Counted from the first letter of the stretch, positions 26,926 to 36,858 are shown. The stretch: DNA of 64,000 nt from AC-32 sp963788215 (GCA_963788215.1 CAWBFX010000003.1:372001-436000), one strand, 5' to 3'. A program made the numbers and translations. The notes: generated by a model not told the origin, from the letters alone.

Positions 26926-28470
26926 GACGCCGACGGCATCCGTCGGGCGCGGCGCGGCGAGGGACAGCTCGGCGTCGGCCTGCTCGATCAGGGCGGCGTC
27001 GTGGGTCGCGCAGATGACGGCAGCGCCGCTGTCGTGAGCCAGCCGCGCGAGCAGCTGGCCGACCGATCTCGCGTTCGCCTCGTCGAGGCGGGCGGTGGGC
27101 TCGTCCGCCAGCAGGATCCTCGGCCGCGCTGCGAGGGCGCGGGCGATCGCGACCCGCTGCCGCTCGCCTGCCGAGAGCCGGTCGGCGCGGTGGTCGAGGC
27201 GGCTCCCGAGGCCGACGCGGTCCAGGGCGTCGCGAGCGTCTCCCTCGATGCCGCGGACGAGAAGGCCGAGCTCGACGTTCTCGAGCGCGCTCAGGTGCAG
27301 GACGAGGCCCGGCTCCTGCGTGACGAGCGCGACCTGCCTCCGCCGGAGGTCGGCCGCCTCCGCGCGTGAGAGGGCACCGAGCTCGCGGCCGTCGACGAGC
27401 ACCTCGCCGGCGGTCTGGCGCTCGAGGCCGGCGAGCAGGTGCAGCAGCGTCGTCTTGCCGCTCCCGGAGCGGCCCACGACTGCGGTGAACGTGCCTGCAG
27501 CGAACTTCCAGGAGAGACCGTCGAGCACCGCGCGACCTGCTCCTGGGAAGCGCATGACGACGTCGCGCAGCTCGGCCGCAACCGCCCGCTCGGCGGTCGC
27601 CCGCCGCTCGAGCGGCACGGGCTCGGCGAGCCGCTCGGAGGCGGCCCCGGCCGCGGGCTCGATCAGGACGCCGTCTCCCTGCCGCCCGGCCTGGAGGCGC
27701 CGCGCGCCGCCGAGGGCGTCGAGCAGCGGGTCGGGCAGGCGGATCCAGCCCGGCTCCGTGACGACCAGCGAGCTCGGCCGGCCGGGAACGCCTTCCTCGA
27801 CGACCCGTCCGTCGCGGACGTGGACGAGCCGGTCGGCGATCGCGGCCGCCGCCTCGTCGTGGCTGACGACGACCGCCGTCGCGCCCTGCTCGCGGGCGAG
27901 CTCGGCGATCAGGCCGTAGACGATGTCGGCGTTCTCGGCGTCGAGCTCGCCGGCGGGCTCGTCTGCAAGCAGCAGGTTCGGCCGGTGCGCGAGCGCGGCG
28001 CAGAGCGCCACCCGCTGCTGCTCACCGCCGGAGAGGCGCGCGGGCCGGTCGTCGAGGCGGTCGCCCAGGCCGACCCGCTCGAGCAGCCTCGCCGCCGCGG
28101 CGCGCGCTTCCGAGCGGCCGGCACCGAGCAGCTCGAGCCCGAGGCTCACCGTCTGCGCGCAGGTGAGGTCGGGCGAGAGAGCGCGCGCGTAGTGCTGGTC
28201 GAGGACGCCGAGATTCCGGGCGCGGAAACGCGCGAGTGCGCCCGGCGAGAGCCGGCCGACGTCCTCGCCGAGGACGCGTGCGCTTCCGGCAGAGAGTGAT
28301 TCGAAGCCGCCGATCACACGCAGCAGGGTCGTCTTCCCGGAGCCGCTCGGGCCAAGCACGACGACGATCTCAGCCTCTTCCACCCTTAAGGACAGGCCCT
28401 GCAGCGCGACCGCCGTCCCGCCCGCCGAGCGGTGGATGCGGAAGGCGTCGAGGACGTCGACCGCGCTCAC
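26911..28470 (-). CDS. ABC transporter ATPase with two nucleotide-binding domains
   Basis: 519 residues containing two complete LolD/MacB-type ATPase domains: Walker A GPSGSGKTTLL and GRSGSGKTTLL, signatures LSGGEQQRVALCAAL and LSAGERQRVAIARAL, and Walker B LLADEPAGELD and LLADEPTARLD. Start GTG 28470 overlaps the permease stop as GTGA; GTG 28482 is also in frame. LolD-type ATPases are normally single-domain homodimers, so a tandem fusion is unusual and allows the two sites to differ. It works with the large permease upstream. Confidence 0.92.
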   Translation of the reverse strand: MSAVDVLDAFRIHRSAGGTAVALQGLSLRVEEAEIVVVLGPSGSGKTTLLRVIGGFESLSAGSARVLGEDVGRLSPGALARFRARNLGVLDQHYARALSPDLTCAQTVSLGLELLGAGRSEARAAAARLLERVGLGDRLDDRPARLSGGEQQRVALCAALAHRPNLLLADEPAGELDAENADIVYGLIAELAREQGATAVVVSHDEAAAAIADRLVHVRDGRVVEEGVPGRPSSLVVTEPGWIRLPDPLLDALGGARRLQAGRQGDGVLIEPAAGAASERLAEPVPLERRATAERAVAAELRDVVMRFPGAGRAVLDGLSWKFAAGTFTAVVGRSGSGKTTLLHLLAGLERQTAGEVLVDGRELGALSRAEAADLRRRQVALVTQEPGLVLHLSALENVELGLLVRGIEGDARDALDRVGLGSRLDHRADRLSAGERQRVAIARALAARPRILLADEPTARLDEANARSVGQLLARLAHDSGAAVICATHDAALIEQADAELSLAAPRPTDAVGVLDAR

Positions 28471-31400
28471 TCGAGGCTCCACGAGGTGCGGGCCGGCCGC
28501 TCATCGCGGAAGGCGGCCATGGACGTCGCCTCGGCGACCAGCAGGGCGAGCACGAGCAAGGCCGCGAAGAGCAGTCCCGTCGCGAGCCACGCCGCGTCGA
28601 AACGAAGCGGCGGCTCCGGCACGGCGGTCGTCCCGGAGATCCGGACGAGCGAGACGACGAGCCGCGAGAGCAGCAGGCCGAGAAGAGCGCCACCCGCGAG
28701 ACCGAGCGCGACGAGGATCGCCGCCCGCGCCCTGAGCTGCGCGCGCAGCCCGGCGGGCGCGACGCCCTGGGCCTCGAGGTCGTAGAAGTCGCTTCGCTCG
28801 TCGCGCAGCTCGCTGAGGACGCCGACCCAGAAGCCGAGCACCGCCAGGGCGAGCGCGACGAGCGCGGCGGCGCCCAGCGCGAGCTCGGTCGCGTGCGCGA
28901 GCGGATCGGTCGCGAGCCGGTGCTCGACCTCGCTGCGCGAGGCGACGGCGAGGCTCGAGAACGGCGGCCGGCGGAGGGCTGCGGCGGCCGTGTGCTCGTC
29001 GCGCGCCGCGAGCCAGATCTCGTTCGGAGTCCCGCGGCCGGGGGCGCCCGCGTTCGTCGCCGTGGAGAGCCGGCTCTCTTCGGCGAGCACGAACGGGCCG
29101 GAGTCGGACGGGACCGTCGGCAGCCTGCGCGCCACGCCGACGATCCGGGCCGGCACGCGCACGTCCTGGAAGTCGAGGACGGTCCTGTGCCCCACTCCGC
29201 CCGCGGCCGCGGCGAGGTCCGGCGAGACGACAACCGGCATCGGCCGGCCGTCGGTCGGCTCCGGCGGACGGAACGCGAGGCTCGCGCCGGTGTCCGGGAA
29301 CGTGAAGCCGATCCGGACGCGCGCGCCGGCCCGGGTCACGCTCGCGCCGGGGAGCCGCCAGCCGCGCCAGTCGGTGAGCACGCGCGAGCCGGCGCGCAGC
29401 GGCCCGAGATCGATCGTTCCGGTGGGCGCCGTCGTGACCTCCGCCTCGGTCTCGCGATGCGCGAGCGCGAACTGCTCCAGGTTCGTGAGGGCGAGCTGGA
29501 CGCCGACGAGGCGTCCCGCGGGCAGCGTCGCCGCGAGGCCACCCTTTCGGGGACGGAGCGGGACCGTCCGCACGCGGCCGCGCTCGTCCTCGAGCGCAAG
29601 CCGGACGTCGAGGCCGCGGTTGTTCCCGGTATCGAGGCTGACCGTCCCGGCGGGAACCTCGACCCCGGCCAGACGGACCTCGCCGGCGGCCAGGCGCGGC
29701 CGCGAGCCGAAGTCTCGCCGCCAGAACATCCGCGCGAGTGCGCCTCCCGGGACGCCGAGCACGGTGGGCGAGAGCACCGTCGACCCGCGGCCCGGCGCGG
29801 TCGCGCTCAGGCGAAGCACCGGGTACGCGGTCCCCAGGCGCGCGTAGCTCCCCGGCGCGGCGGCGTCGAGCGGCCGAACGAGCCGAGAGCCCTCCGTGAC
29901 GGTGAAGTCGAGCGGCACCTCGAAGCCGGCCTGGTCGGAGGCCCCGCGCGAGAGCGTCCCCCGGTAGGCCGCGGCGAACAGCGCGAGCCCGAGCGCCACC
30001 GCGACGAACGCGCAGCTCGCGACGGTTCGCGTCGGCGCGCGAGCGAGCGCGAGCACCGCCAGCCGCAGCGAGATCCGGCTGTGCCGCGTGACCCGCTCGG
30101 CGGCCCGCATCGCGGGGCCGAGCACGCGCGCGAGGACGACCGCCGCCACGAAGCAGACGAGCAGCGGCAGCAGCAGGAAGAGCACGGTTCCGCCGAAGGT
30201 GAGCGACTGCGGATCGAGCGCCCCGCGGCCGAGTGCGACGGCGATCGTGGCGGCCGCGCCGAGCGCGGCGACGTCGAGCACCGTCACCCGCCGGCCCGAG
30301 CCCTCACCCTCGCGCGTGTAGGTCGCGAGCGTCAGCAGGAGCGTCGCCGCGGCCCAGGCGCAGCCGAGCGCGGCGAGCGTCCGGCCGGCGAAGAGCGTGT
30401 GCTCGAGGATCGGGCCCGCCGGCAGGCCGGCGGCCGAGGCGACCGCGCCGGTGATCGCGGCGCCTGCGGCGATGCCGAGCAGCGCTCCGCCGAGCGTGAC
30501 CGCGCCGATCTCCGCGGTGGAGGCGAGCGCCCCCTGCCAGCGACGCGCCCCGCGAGTGAGCAGGCGCCTTCGCTCGGCGGCCAGGCCCCTGCGCAGCCCG
30601 ATCGCGGCGATCAGAGCGAACCCCAGCAGGAGCGCGCTCAGCTCCCCGCCGACGAGCACCAGCCGGTCGGCCGCGACCCGTCCCCGGCTCGTCGCGTCGG
30701 CGAGCGCGGCGTCTGGCCCGCTCAGCCGCATCGCCGGGTCGGCGCCGATCCGGCTCTGCGCGTGCGACTCGTCCGCGAATACCCGGCCGACGTCCCAGGT
30801 GTGCAGCCCGTCGAGCCGGAGGGGCGACACCCACGAGTACACCCTGTAGAACGGTCGCAGGGCCGCAAGCCCCTGAAGCGACTCCACGCCCGGCGCGAGC
30901 AGTAGGAGCGGAGCCGTCCCGCTCCCGGAGGTCGAGGCCGTGACGTCGCCGAAGGTCTGGGGATCGCGCAGCGCGGCGACGCCGACCCGGCGCAGGTGGA
31001 GGCCGCCTTCGTCGAGGCGCGCCGACCCGCCGCCGCCGATCTGCAGCAGCTCGCACGCGGCCGCCGTGCACGATCGCGGGAGACGGCCCGAGCGCACGCG
31101 GACGATCGAGGCGAGATCGTCCGAGGCGGCGAGCTCGACCAGCTCCCCCTGCACCCGCAGCTCGCGGAAGAGGACGACTCGCCTCGTCCCGCCTGCGCCG
31201 AGCGCCACGAGCGCGCGCCTCGCCCGGCGGTCGGCCTGCGCGTAGCCGCCGGGATCGAGCGGCAGGCCGAAGCGGTCGATCCGAAAGCCGCGCTCGCTCT
31301 GCGGCAGCGCCTCGAGCGTCCGGTGCAGCGACTGCTGGCGCGCGGCGAGGGTTCCGCCGAGCACCGAGAGGAGCAGCGCGAAGGCCAGCGCGACCCCGCA

Positions 31401-31484
31401 GACGAGCAGCGCCGGGCGCAGCGGCTGCGCGCGAAGCCTCGCGGCGGCGACCGCCAGAGGAGCGCGGATCTCGGTCAGCGACAC
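28467..31484 (-). CDS. large FtsX/MacB-like ABC transporter permease
   Basis: About 1,005 residues with a first helix (RPALLVCGVALAFALLLSVLGG), a long extracytoplasmic domain, a central bundle of helices (for example FALIAAIGLRRGLAAERRRLL), a second large external domain and a final three-helix set. This is a duplicated FtsX arrangement, matching the tandem ATPase. Such systems pull lipoproteins or signal across the membrane rather than import. The GTG at 31484 is chosen because a TTGCAT/TAATCT promoter with 18-bp spacing lies just upstream, implying a leaderless message. Confidence 0.85.
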   Translation of the reverse strand: MSLTEIRAPLAVAAARLRAQPLRPALLVCGVALAFALLLSVLGGTLAARQQSLHRTLEALPQSERGFRIDRFGLPLDPGGYAQADRRARRALVALGAGGTRRVVLFRELRVQGELVELAASDDLASIVRVRSGRLPRSCTAAACELLQIGGGGSARLDEGGLHLRRVGVAALRDPQTFGDVTASTSGSGTAPLLLLAPGVESLQGLAALRPFYRVYSWVSPLRLDGLHTWDVGRVFADESHAQSRIGADPAMRLSGPDAALADATSRGRVAADRLVLVGGELSALLLGFALIAAIGLRRGLAAERRRLLTRGARRWQGALASTAEIGAVTLGGALLGIAAGAAITGAVASAAGLPAGPILEHTLFAGRTLAALGCAWAAATLLLTLATYTREGEGSGRRVTVLDVAALGAAATIAVALGRGALDPQSLTFGGTVLFLLLPLLVCFVAAVVLARVLGPAMRAAERVTRHSRISLRLAVLALARAPTRTVASCAFVAVALGLALFAAAYRGTLSRGASDQAGFEVPLDFTVTEGSRLVRPLDAAAPGSYARLGTAYPVLRLSATAPGRGSTVLSPTVLGVPGGALARMFWRRDFGSRPRLAAGEVRLAGVEVPAGTVSLDTGNNRGLDVRLALEDERGRVRTVPLRPRKGGLAATLPAGRLVGVQLALTNLEQFALAHRETEAEVTTAPTGTIDLGPLRAGSRVLTDWRGWRLPGASVTRAGARVRIGFTFPDTGASLAFRPPEPTDGRPMPVVVSPDLAAAAGGVGHRTVLDFQDVRVPARIVGVARRLPTVPSDSGPFVLAEESRLSTATNAGAPGRGTPNEIWLAARDEHTAAAALRRPPFSSLAVASRSEVEHRLATDPLAHATELALGAAALVALALAVLGFWVGVLSELRDERSDFYDLEAQGVAPAGLRAQLRARAAILVALGLAGGALLGLLLSRLVVSLVRISGTTAVPEPPLRFDAAWLATGLLFAALLVLALLVAEATSMAAFRDERPARTSWSLE

Positions 31485-31510
31485 CGGCAGTTGCAGATTA
31501 CCGGTGTCGC
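31478..31510. promoter_or_regulatory. 10-bp inverted repeat overlapping divergent promoters
   Basis: GCGACACCGG and CCGGTGTCGC are perfect arms separated by 13 bp. The minus promoter is TTGCAT (31524-31519), 18 bp, TAATCT (31500-31495). A plus promoter TTGCAG (31491-31496), 18 bp, TAGCAT (31515-31520) reads toward the CGNR gene. The arms flank both, so a bound repressor could silence both directions. Confidence 0.6.
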
Positions 31511-31526
31511 GGACTAGCATGCAAGC

Positions 31527-32069
31527 GTGGCCCGGCAGCCGCGCTACGACGTGCCGAAGGCCGCGCCCGAGCCGCTCCGGCGGGTGCAGCTGTTCGTGAA
31601 CAGCGTCGACCTCCACAACGAGGTCGAGTGGCTGCCCGGCTGGCTGGAGGAGCGCGGGCTCGGCGGCGAGCTCGAGCGCGCGCGGGAGCTCCGCGAGGCG
31701 CTCCGCGCCCTGGTGCTCTCGAACAACGGGGCCGCGCCGGACGCGCGCGCGGTGGGCGTCGTGAACCGCGCGCTCGACCGGATCGCTCTCGAGCTGGATG
31801 ACTCAGGCCAGCTCGTCCTCGCAGAGGCCGCCGACGCGATCGACGACGTCGTCCGGACGGTCGCCGAGGCGATGCTCGACGGGAGCTGGGAACGCCTCAA
31901 GGCCTGCCCCAACTGCAACTGGTGCTTCTACGACTACTCGCCGAACCGCTCCGCGAGCTGGTGCTCGATGAAGATCTGCGGCAACCGCAAGAAGACGCGC
32001 GAGTACCGCCGCCGCAGGGCTACCGCAGCTCCACGCCGAGGACCTCGAGCACGCGGCCCCACTCGGTGA
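31527..32069 (+). CDS. CGNR zinc-finger protein (ABATE/CGNR family)
   Basis: 180 residues from GTG 31527. An N-terminal ABATE-like domain (LFVNSVDLHNEVEWLPGW) is followed by a C-terminal CGNR finger: LKACPNCNWCFYDYSPNRSA then WCSMKICGNRKKTREYRRR, with the Cys-Gly-Asn-Arg that names the family. These are putative DNA-binding regulators. The adjacent inverted repeat makes it a candidate regulator of its own gene and the divergent ABC system. Its last 50 bp overlap the convergent acetyltransferase, and the final residues may be over-extended. Confidence 0.88.
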   Translation: MARQPRYDVPKAAPEPLRRVQLFVNSVDLHNEVEWLPGWLEERGLGGELERARELREALRALVLSNNGAAPDARAVGVVNRALDRIALELDDSGQLVLAEAADAIDDVVRTVAEAMLDGSWERLKACPNCNWCFYDYSPNRSASWCSMKICGNRKKTREYRRRRATAAPRRGPRARGPTR

Positions 32070-32478
32070 CCTCGCTTTCGCGAACGTACGACCCGCCCAT
32101 CCGCTCGTAGAAGCCGCGGGCGTTCGGCTCGGCCTCCCACTCGAGCCGCGCGGCGCCGAGGCTCCGCGCGCGCTCCTTCACGTGCTCGAAGAGCATCCGC
32201 CCCACTCCGCGCCCGATCCAGGCCGGCTCGATCCACAGATCCTCGAGCCAGCCGACCTCGCCCCGCGCGACCAGCGAGGCCCAGCCGACGGGCTCGCCCT
32301 CTGCCTCCGCGACGTAGAGCAGGCGCTGGGCGAGGCTCTCGGGCTCGAACTCGCCGCCCTCGGCCCACTCCTCGACGAGGCCTCGGTCGTAGCCCCAGTG
32401 CGCCTTGGAGTCGACCGCGATCTCACGCAGCCGCCCGAAGTCCGCCTCGCGCCCGTCGCGAACGAGGAGATTCGTCAC
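32020..32478 (-). CDS. GNAT-family N-acetyltransferase
   Basis: 152 residues with the acetyl-CoA loop WIGRGVGRMLFEHVKERARS (Q/R-x-x-G-x-G/A pattern), the preceding beta strand LEDLWIEPAW and the C-terminal FYERMGGSYVRESE. A complete single-domain GNAT enzyme; substrate unknown. It overlaps the following 148-residue gene by 4 bp (start side) and the CGNR gene end. Confidence 0.88.
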   Translation of the reverse strand: MTNLLVRDGREADFGRLREIAVDSKAHWGYDRGLVEEWAEGGEFEPESLAQRLLYVAEAEGEPVGWASLVARGEVGWLEDLWIEPAWIGRGVGRMLFEHVKERARSLGAARLEWEAEPNARGFYERMGGSYVRESEVTEWGRVLEVLGVELR

Positions 32479-32921
32479 CCGATCAGCCCGCGCAGGCTGA
32501 TCCCGCCGCGGATCAGCTGGTCGAGCGGCGCCTTCTCGATCGCCTGCCGCAAGAGCGGCTCGAGGAACCCGGGGATCTCGCCGCGGCGCACGGACGCATG
32601 CAGCGAGGCGAGCATCCCGGACCGCAAGGCGACCTCGATCGTGCGCTTGTCCCAGTGCGGGCCTGAGCCGGTCGGGACCGAACCGATCGAGAGCACGAGC
32701 TCCTCGCGGGAGGTGTGGAGCCGGCAGGCCGCGCCGCTCAGCCCGTCGAGCACGATCCGCTGGACAGCGGCATCCAGGCCGCTACCGCGGAACGTCCGTG
32801 GGTGGCACGGGTTCGCGAGTTTCTCCGAGCCGTAGCTCGAGGCGCCGAGGCCGAGCTCCAGCACGATCAGCACCCCCGCAGCCGCGAGAAGCGCGACGAC
32901 CGCTGCCCGAGCCGCCGTCAT
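32475..32921 (-). CDS. exported or anchored hypothetical protein
   Basis: About 148 residues from ATG 32921, overlapping the MFS stop as ATGA. One N-terminal signal anchor (AVVALLAAAGVLIVLELGL), then an alpha-helical exported part with two cysteines (ANPCHP and AACRLH) and LVLSIGSVP. No family recognised. Coupling to the MFS transporter suggests a shared transport-related role. Confidence 0.6.
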   Translation of the reverse strand: MTAARAAVVALLAAAGVLIVLELGLGASSYGSEKLANPCHPRTFRGSGLDAAVQRIVLDGLSGAACRLHTSREELVLSIGSVPTGSGPHWDKRTIEVALRSGMLASLHASVRRGEIPGFLEPLLRQAIEKAPLDQLIRGGISLRGLIG

Positions 32922-34300
32922 GTCCATCGCCTCCCGCGCATGGCCAGCGCAAGTGCCAGCGCCGCCGCCGCGAAACCGGCGCAGATCAGGAACGCGGGGC
33001 GAAAGGCGCGCGTGACCGTGGCCTCGATCGCCCCGACCACGTCGTCGCGGGCGGCCGCGAGCTTGGAATCGGAGGCGGCGCCGTGCGCGTCGAATGCCGC
33101 CTTGAGATCCGGCCGCTCCCCCGCATTGGCCTGGTCGACGGCCTTGCGCAGGTCGAGCGCCACCGGCACTTTCTTCGACAGGCCGACGGGAGCGTCGAGC
33201 ACGACCGCCGTCGCCCGCAGCAGGGCCCGGTCGGCTGCGTCCGGCAGCGAGCTCGCGAGCAGCGGCGCGATCGTGGCGAGGGCGAGCACGAGCCCGAGGT
33301 GGCGAACGGCGATCGACAGCGTCCCGCTCCGCGCCAGCCCCGCACGGAGGTCGAGCGCCGCCAGTGACAGGACGGGAACGGCCAGCCCGAGCCCTGCGCC
33401 GCAAAGGGCGAGCGCCCACACGACGAGCACGACGCTCGTCGAGGGAAGGAGCGCAAGGCCGACGAGCCCGGCGGCGAGCAGCGCCGACCCGGCGCGAACC
33501 GAGGTCGCTCTCTCCAGCCGCCGCTCGAGCGGCCGGGCCGCCAGGGCTGCGACCGGCAGCACGCTCACGATCGCGGCGCCGGCGAGCGGCGAGTGGCCCC
33601 AGACCGTGATCAGGAGCAGGACGGAGAGGAAGAGGACGCCGACGAGCGCGCCGAAGAGGAGCCCGAGGCACGCGTTCGCCGGTAAGGCACGCTTAAGGCG
33701 CGGCGAGTACCCCTCCACGGCGACGGGATCGACCCGCGCGCGGAACGCGCCGAGGAGGCCGAGCGCGGCGACCGGCGCCTGGAAGGCGAAGATCGCGCGC
33801 CAGTCGAACGCCTGCGTCAGGACTCCGCCGAGCGCAGGACCGGCCGCGGCGCCGAACGTTCCGGCGAGCGTCCACACCGCCGCCCCCCGCTCGGCCGACC
33901 CGGTCAGCGAGACGAGCACCGGCAGCGAGCCCGCGAGCAGCAGCGCGGCGCCGGCTCCCTGGATGGTGCGCGCGGTGACGAGGAACGAGATGTTCTGGGC
34001 GAACGCGCAGGCCGTCGACGCGCCGAGGAAGACGATCAGCCCCGCCGCGAGCGTCCGGCCGGCGTGCAGGCGGTGGACGAGCAGGACGAGGGCGAAGGCG
34101 ACCGCCGCGAGCGCCGCGTTGTACGCGGTGATCACCCAGGCCACGCCCTCGATCGACGTGTGCAGCTCCGTGTAGAGCTGCGGCAGGGCGAGGACGACGA
34201 TCGACGAGTCGGCGAATGCGACCGCGACGCCCGCAGCGACGAGCGCCGTCAGCCCGGGGCTGCGGGCGGTCGTGATGGCTGCTGAGGCTGACGCTGGCAT
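32918..34300 (-). CDS. MFS transporter (14-helix DHA2-like) with C-terminal extracellular loop
   Basis: 460 residues. Helix one (GVAVAFADSSIVVLALPQLY) and the loop after helix two fit drug:H+ antiporters, and GAGAALLLAGSLPVLVSLTG matches the motif C region. A hydrophilic segment near residues 370-430 precedes the last helix (AFLICAGFAAAALALALAM). Export of a small hydrophobic compound is the likely role. It is followed by overlapping genes for a hypothetical protein and GNAT. Confidence 0.85.
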   Translation of the reverse strand: MPASASAAITTARSPGLTALVAAGVAVAFADSSIVVLALPQLYTELHTSIEGVAWVITAYNAALAAVAFALVLLVHRLHAGRTLAAGLIVFLGASTACAFAQNISFLVTARTIQGAGAALLLAGSLPVLVSLTGSAERGAAVWTLAGTFGAAAGPALGGVLTQAFDWRAIFAFQAPVAALGLLGAFRARVDPVAVEGYSPRLKRALPANACLGLLFGALVGVLFLSVLLLITVWGHSPLAGAAIVSVLPVAALAARPLERRLERATSVRAGSALLAAGLVGLALLPSTSVVLVVWALALCGAGLGLAVPVLSLAALDLRAGLARSGTLSIAVRHLGLVLALATIAPLLASSLPDAADRALLRATAVVLDAPVGLSKKVPVALDLRKAVDQANAGERPDLKAAFDAHGAASDSKLAAARDDVVGAIEATVTRAFRPAFLICAGFAAAALALALAMRGRRWT

Positions 34301-34410
34301 CTCGAAACGCGGCGACGCGGCTCAATCATGCCCTCGGCGAGCGCCTCGCCCCGCGTTCATCCCTTCCGGGGGATGCCGGCACAGGCACAGGACGATGAAC
34401 TGAAGCCGGA

Positions 34411-34989
34411 ATGAAGCGGTACGCGCGTTACGCAGCCGCCGGGGCCGCCGCCGCGGCGCTCGCCGCCGGGCTTGCATCCTGCGGAGGCTCCAGCTCGAAG
34501 TCGGAATCGACGTCGACCTCGTCCGCATCCGCCACCGCCGCGTGGGCCGACGACTTCTGCGGTGCGTTCGTGACGTGGCGGACGGCCGTAAAGTCGAACA
34601 TCACGAAAGCCGGCTCCGGGAACCTCACCGCCGACACGCTGAAGCAGTCGGCGACCGCGATCGCCGACGCGACCGACGAGCTCGCGAGCGATATCGATGA
34701 TCTCGGCAAGCCACCGACGCCGGGCGCGGAGAAGGCGAAGGCGGCGGCTCAGCAGCTTTCGGACGAGCTCCGGTCCGCGGGAAAGAAGATCACCGACGCC
34801 ACCTCATCGATCTCCGGGCCCAGCGACGTCCTGCCGGCCGTCTCGACGATCACGGCCTCGCTGACCGCGATGGCGGACGACCTCAAGACGGCTGGGACCA
34901 AATTCGAATCGGCAGCCGGCGACAAGAACTGGCAGAAGGCGTTCAGCGACTCGAGCTCGTGTCAGAAGCTCTCGAGCTCTAGCGGCTAG
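34411..34989 (+). CDS. lipoprotein with helical domain
   Basis: 192 residues. Signal with lipobox LASC-GGSS, a Ser/Thr-rich linker, then a helical domain with repeated A-x-x-L heptad-like spacing and two cysteines (DFCGAF near residue 50 and SSCQKL near the end) likely to form a disulfide. It resembles small actinobacterial surface lipoproteins of unknown function. It stands alone between minus-strand transport genes. Confidence 0.75.
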   Translation: MKRYARYAAAGAAAAALAAGLASCGGSSSKSESTSTSSASATAAWADDFCGAFVTWRTAVKSNITKAGSGNLTADTLKQSATAIADATDELASDIDDLGKPPTPGAEKAKAAAQQLSDELRSAGKKITDATSSISGPSDVLPAVSTITASLTAMADDLKTAGTKFESAAGDKNWQKAFSDSSSCQKLSSSSG

Positions 34990-34996
34990 CGCGCTG

Positions 34997-36806
34997 CTAG
35001 GCGACAGGGACAGCGGGGTCCAGCGCCGCGTCGCGCGCGACGAGCGCGGAGTAGCGCCCGCCGGCCGCGAGCAGGTCTTCGTGCCTGCCCGACTCGACGA
35101 CCCGACCGTGATCGAGCACCACGATCTGCTCCGCATCTCGCACGGTCGAGAGCCGGTGCGCGATCGCGATCGTCGTCCGGCCCGCCGAGAGCCGGTCGAG
35201 CGCCTCCTGCACCAGCCGCTCCGTCTCGGTGTCGAGCGAGGAGGTCGCTTCGTCGAGGACGAGGATCGGCGGGTTGCGCAGGATCGTGCGCGCGATCGCG
35301 ATCCGCTGCTTCTCGCCGCCCGAGAAGCGGTAGCCGCGCTCGCCGACGACCGTGTCGTAGCCCTCCGGCAGCGCGGCGATCACGTGGTGGATGCGCGCCG
35401 CCGCGGCCGCCTGCTCGATCTCCTCGTCGGTGGCATCGGGCTTGGCGAAGCGCAGGTTCTCGCGGATCGACTCGTGGAAGAGGTACGTCTCCTGCGAGAC
35501 GACGCCGACGAGGTCCGAGAGCGCCTGGAAGGTCAGGTCGCGCACGTCGACGCCGTCGATCGAGACACTGCCGCGGCTGACGTCGTAGAGCCGCGCCACC
35601 AGGTAGCCGAGCGTGGTCTTGCCCGAGCCGGTCTCGCCGACGAGCGCGGTCGTCGAGCCCGCGGGAACGGTGAACGAGACGTCCTGCAGCGTCCAGTCCT
35701 CGTCGTAGCGGAACCAGACCTGGTCGAAGACGACGTCTCCCGCCCGCCCGGCCGCGATCGCATCCGCCTTCTCCTCGATGTCGACGGGCTGGTCGAGGTA
35801 CTCGAAGATGCGGTCGAAGAGCGCGAGCGAGGTCTGCACGTCGAGGCCGACGCCGAGCAGCGAGCCGACCGGGAAGAAGAGCCGCGTCTGCAGGGTCGTG
35901 AACGCGACCAACACCGGAATCGTGATCGCGTGCGACCCGCTCGCGAGCAGCGAGGCCGCCGACCCAGTAGACCGCGGCCGGCATGATCGCGAAGCTGGTC
36001 TGGATCGAGGCCATCACCCAGCGACCCGTCATCCGCTGCCGCACCTCGAGGTCGGCCAGGCGCAGCGAGTCGGCCTCGAAGCGGTCGGCGAGCTCGTCGC
36101 CGCGGCCCATCGTCTTGCCGAGGAGGATCCCGGAGACGGACAGCGACTCCTGCACCTGGCTGGAGATGTCGGCGAGCGTCTCCTGCGTCGTCTTCGCGAT
36201 CCGGCGGCGCTCGTTGCCGACGCGGCGCGTGAGCAGGGCGAAGAGCGGGATCAGCGCGAACGCGAAGAGCGCCAGCTCCCAGCTCAGGAGCAGCATGCCG
36301 ACCATCGTCGCCGCGACCGTCGTGACGTTCGAGGCGATCGAGGTGGCCGTGGTGGTGACGACGTTCTGGACGCCGCCGATGTCGTTGGAGATCCGCGACT
36401 GCACCTCGCCGGTGCGCGTGCGCGTGAAGAACGCGAGCGACAGCCGCTGCAGGTGCCGGAACACCGCCGCCCGCAGGTCGTGCATGACGCGCTGGCCGAC
36501 CTGGTTCGAGAAGAGCGTCTGCACGACGCCGAGGGCGCCGGTGACGATCGCGATCGCGATCATCCCGCCGGCCGCGAACGAGAGCTCTCTCGTGTCGTTG
36601 CTGCCGATCGCCTCCAACACGCGCTTGAGCAGGAACGCCGGCACCACGCCGAGGGCTGCCGAGAGGACGATCAGCGCGAGGACGCCGCCGAGCCTCAGCC
36701 GGTAGGGCGTGAACAGGCCGCCGATCCGGCGCAGGTTGGCGCGGCGGACTGCCGGGTCGGCGGGCCGCTCGGGCGGCGCCTCGGCCGAATGGAAGAACAT
36801 GCCCAT
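34997..36806 (-). CDS. MsbA-type ABC exporter (TMD-NBD fusion), frameshifted
   Basis: About 602 residues after removing one base near 35954-35960. Six-helix exporter domain (LRLGGVLALIVLSAALGVVPAF, then GEVQSRISNDIGGVQNVV), then an ATPase domain with Walker A GETGSGKTTLGYLV, signature FSGGEKQRIAIARTI, Walker B ILVLDEATSSLD and the H-loop IAIAHRLST. At the break, YWVGG passes to SLLASGSHAITIPVLVAF, the normal family sequence. Homodimer or half-transporter exporting lipid or drug. Confidence 0.9.
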
Positions 36807-36858
36807 CCGGGTCAGGGTACGCCGCGGGCAGGCTCAGACCCAGCGCGGGCGCGGGCGG

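Noticed and set aside
28236..30905. 889-codon plus-strand ORF opposite the ABC permease
   Set aside because: Composition is Arg/Gly/Glu-rich without hydrophobic pattern or ribosome-binding site; it is a GC-driven shadow of the permease gene.
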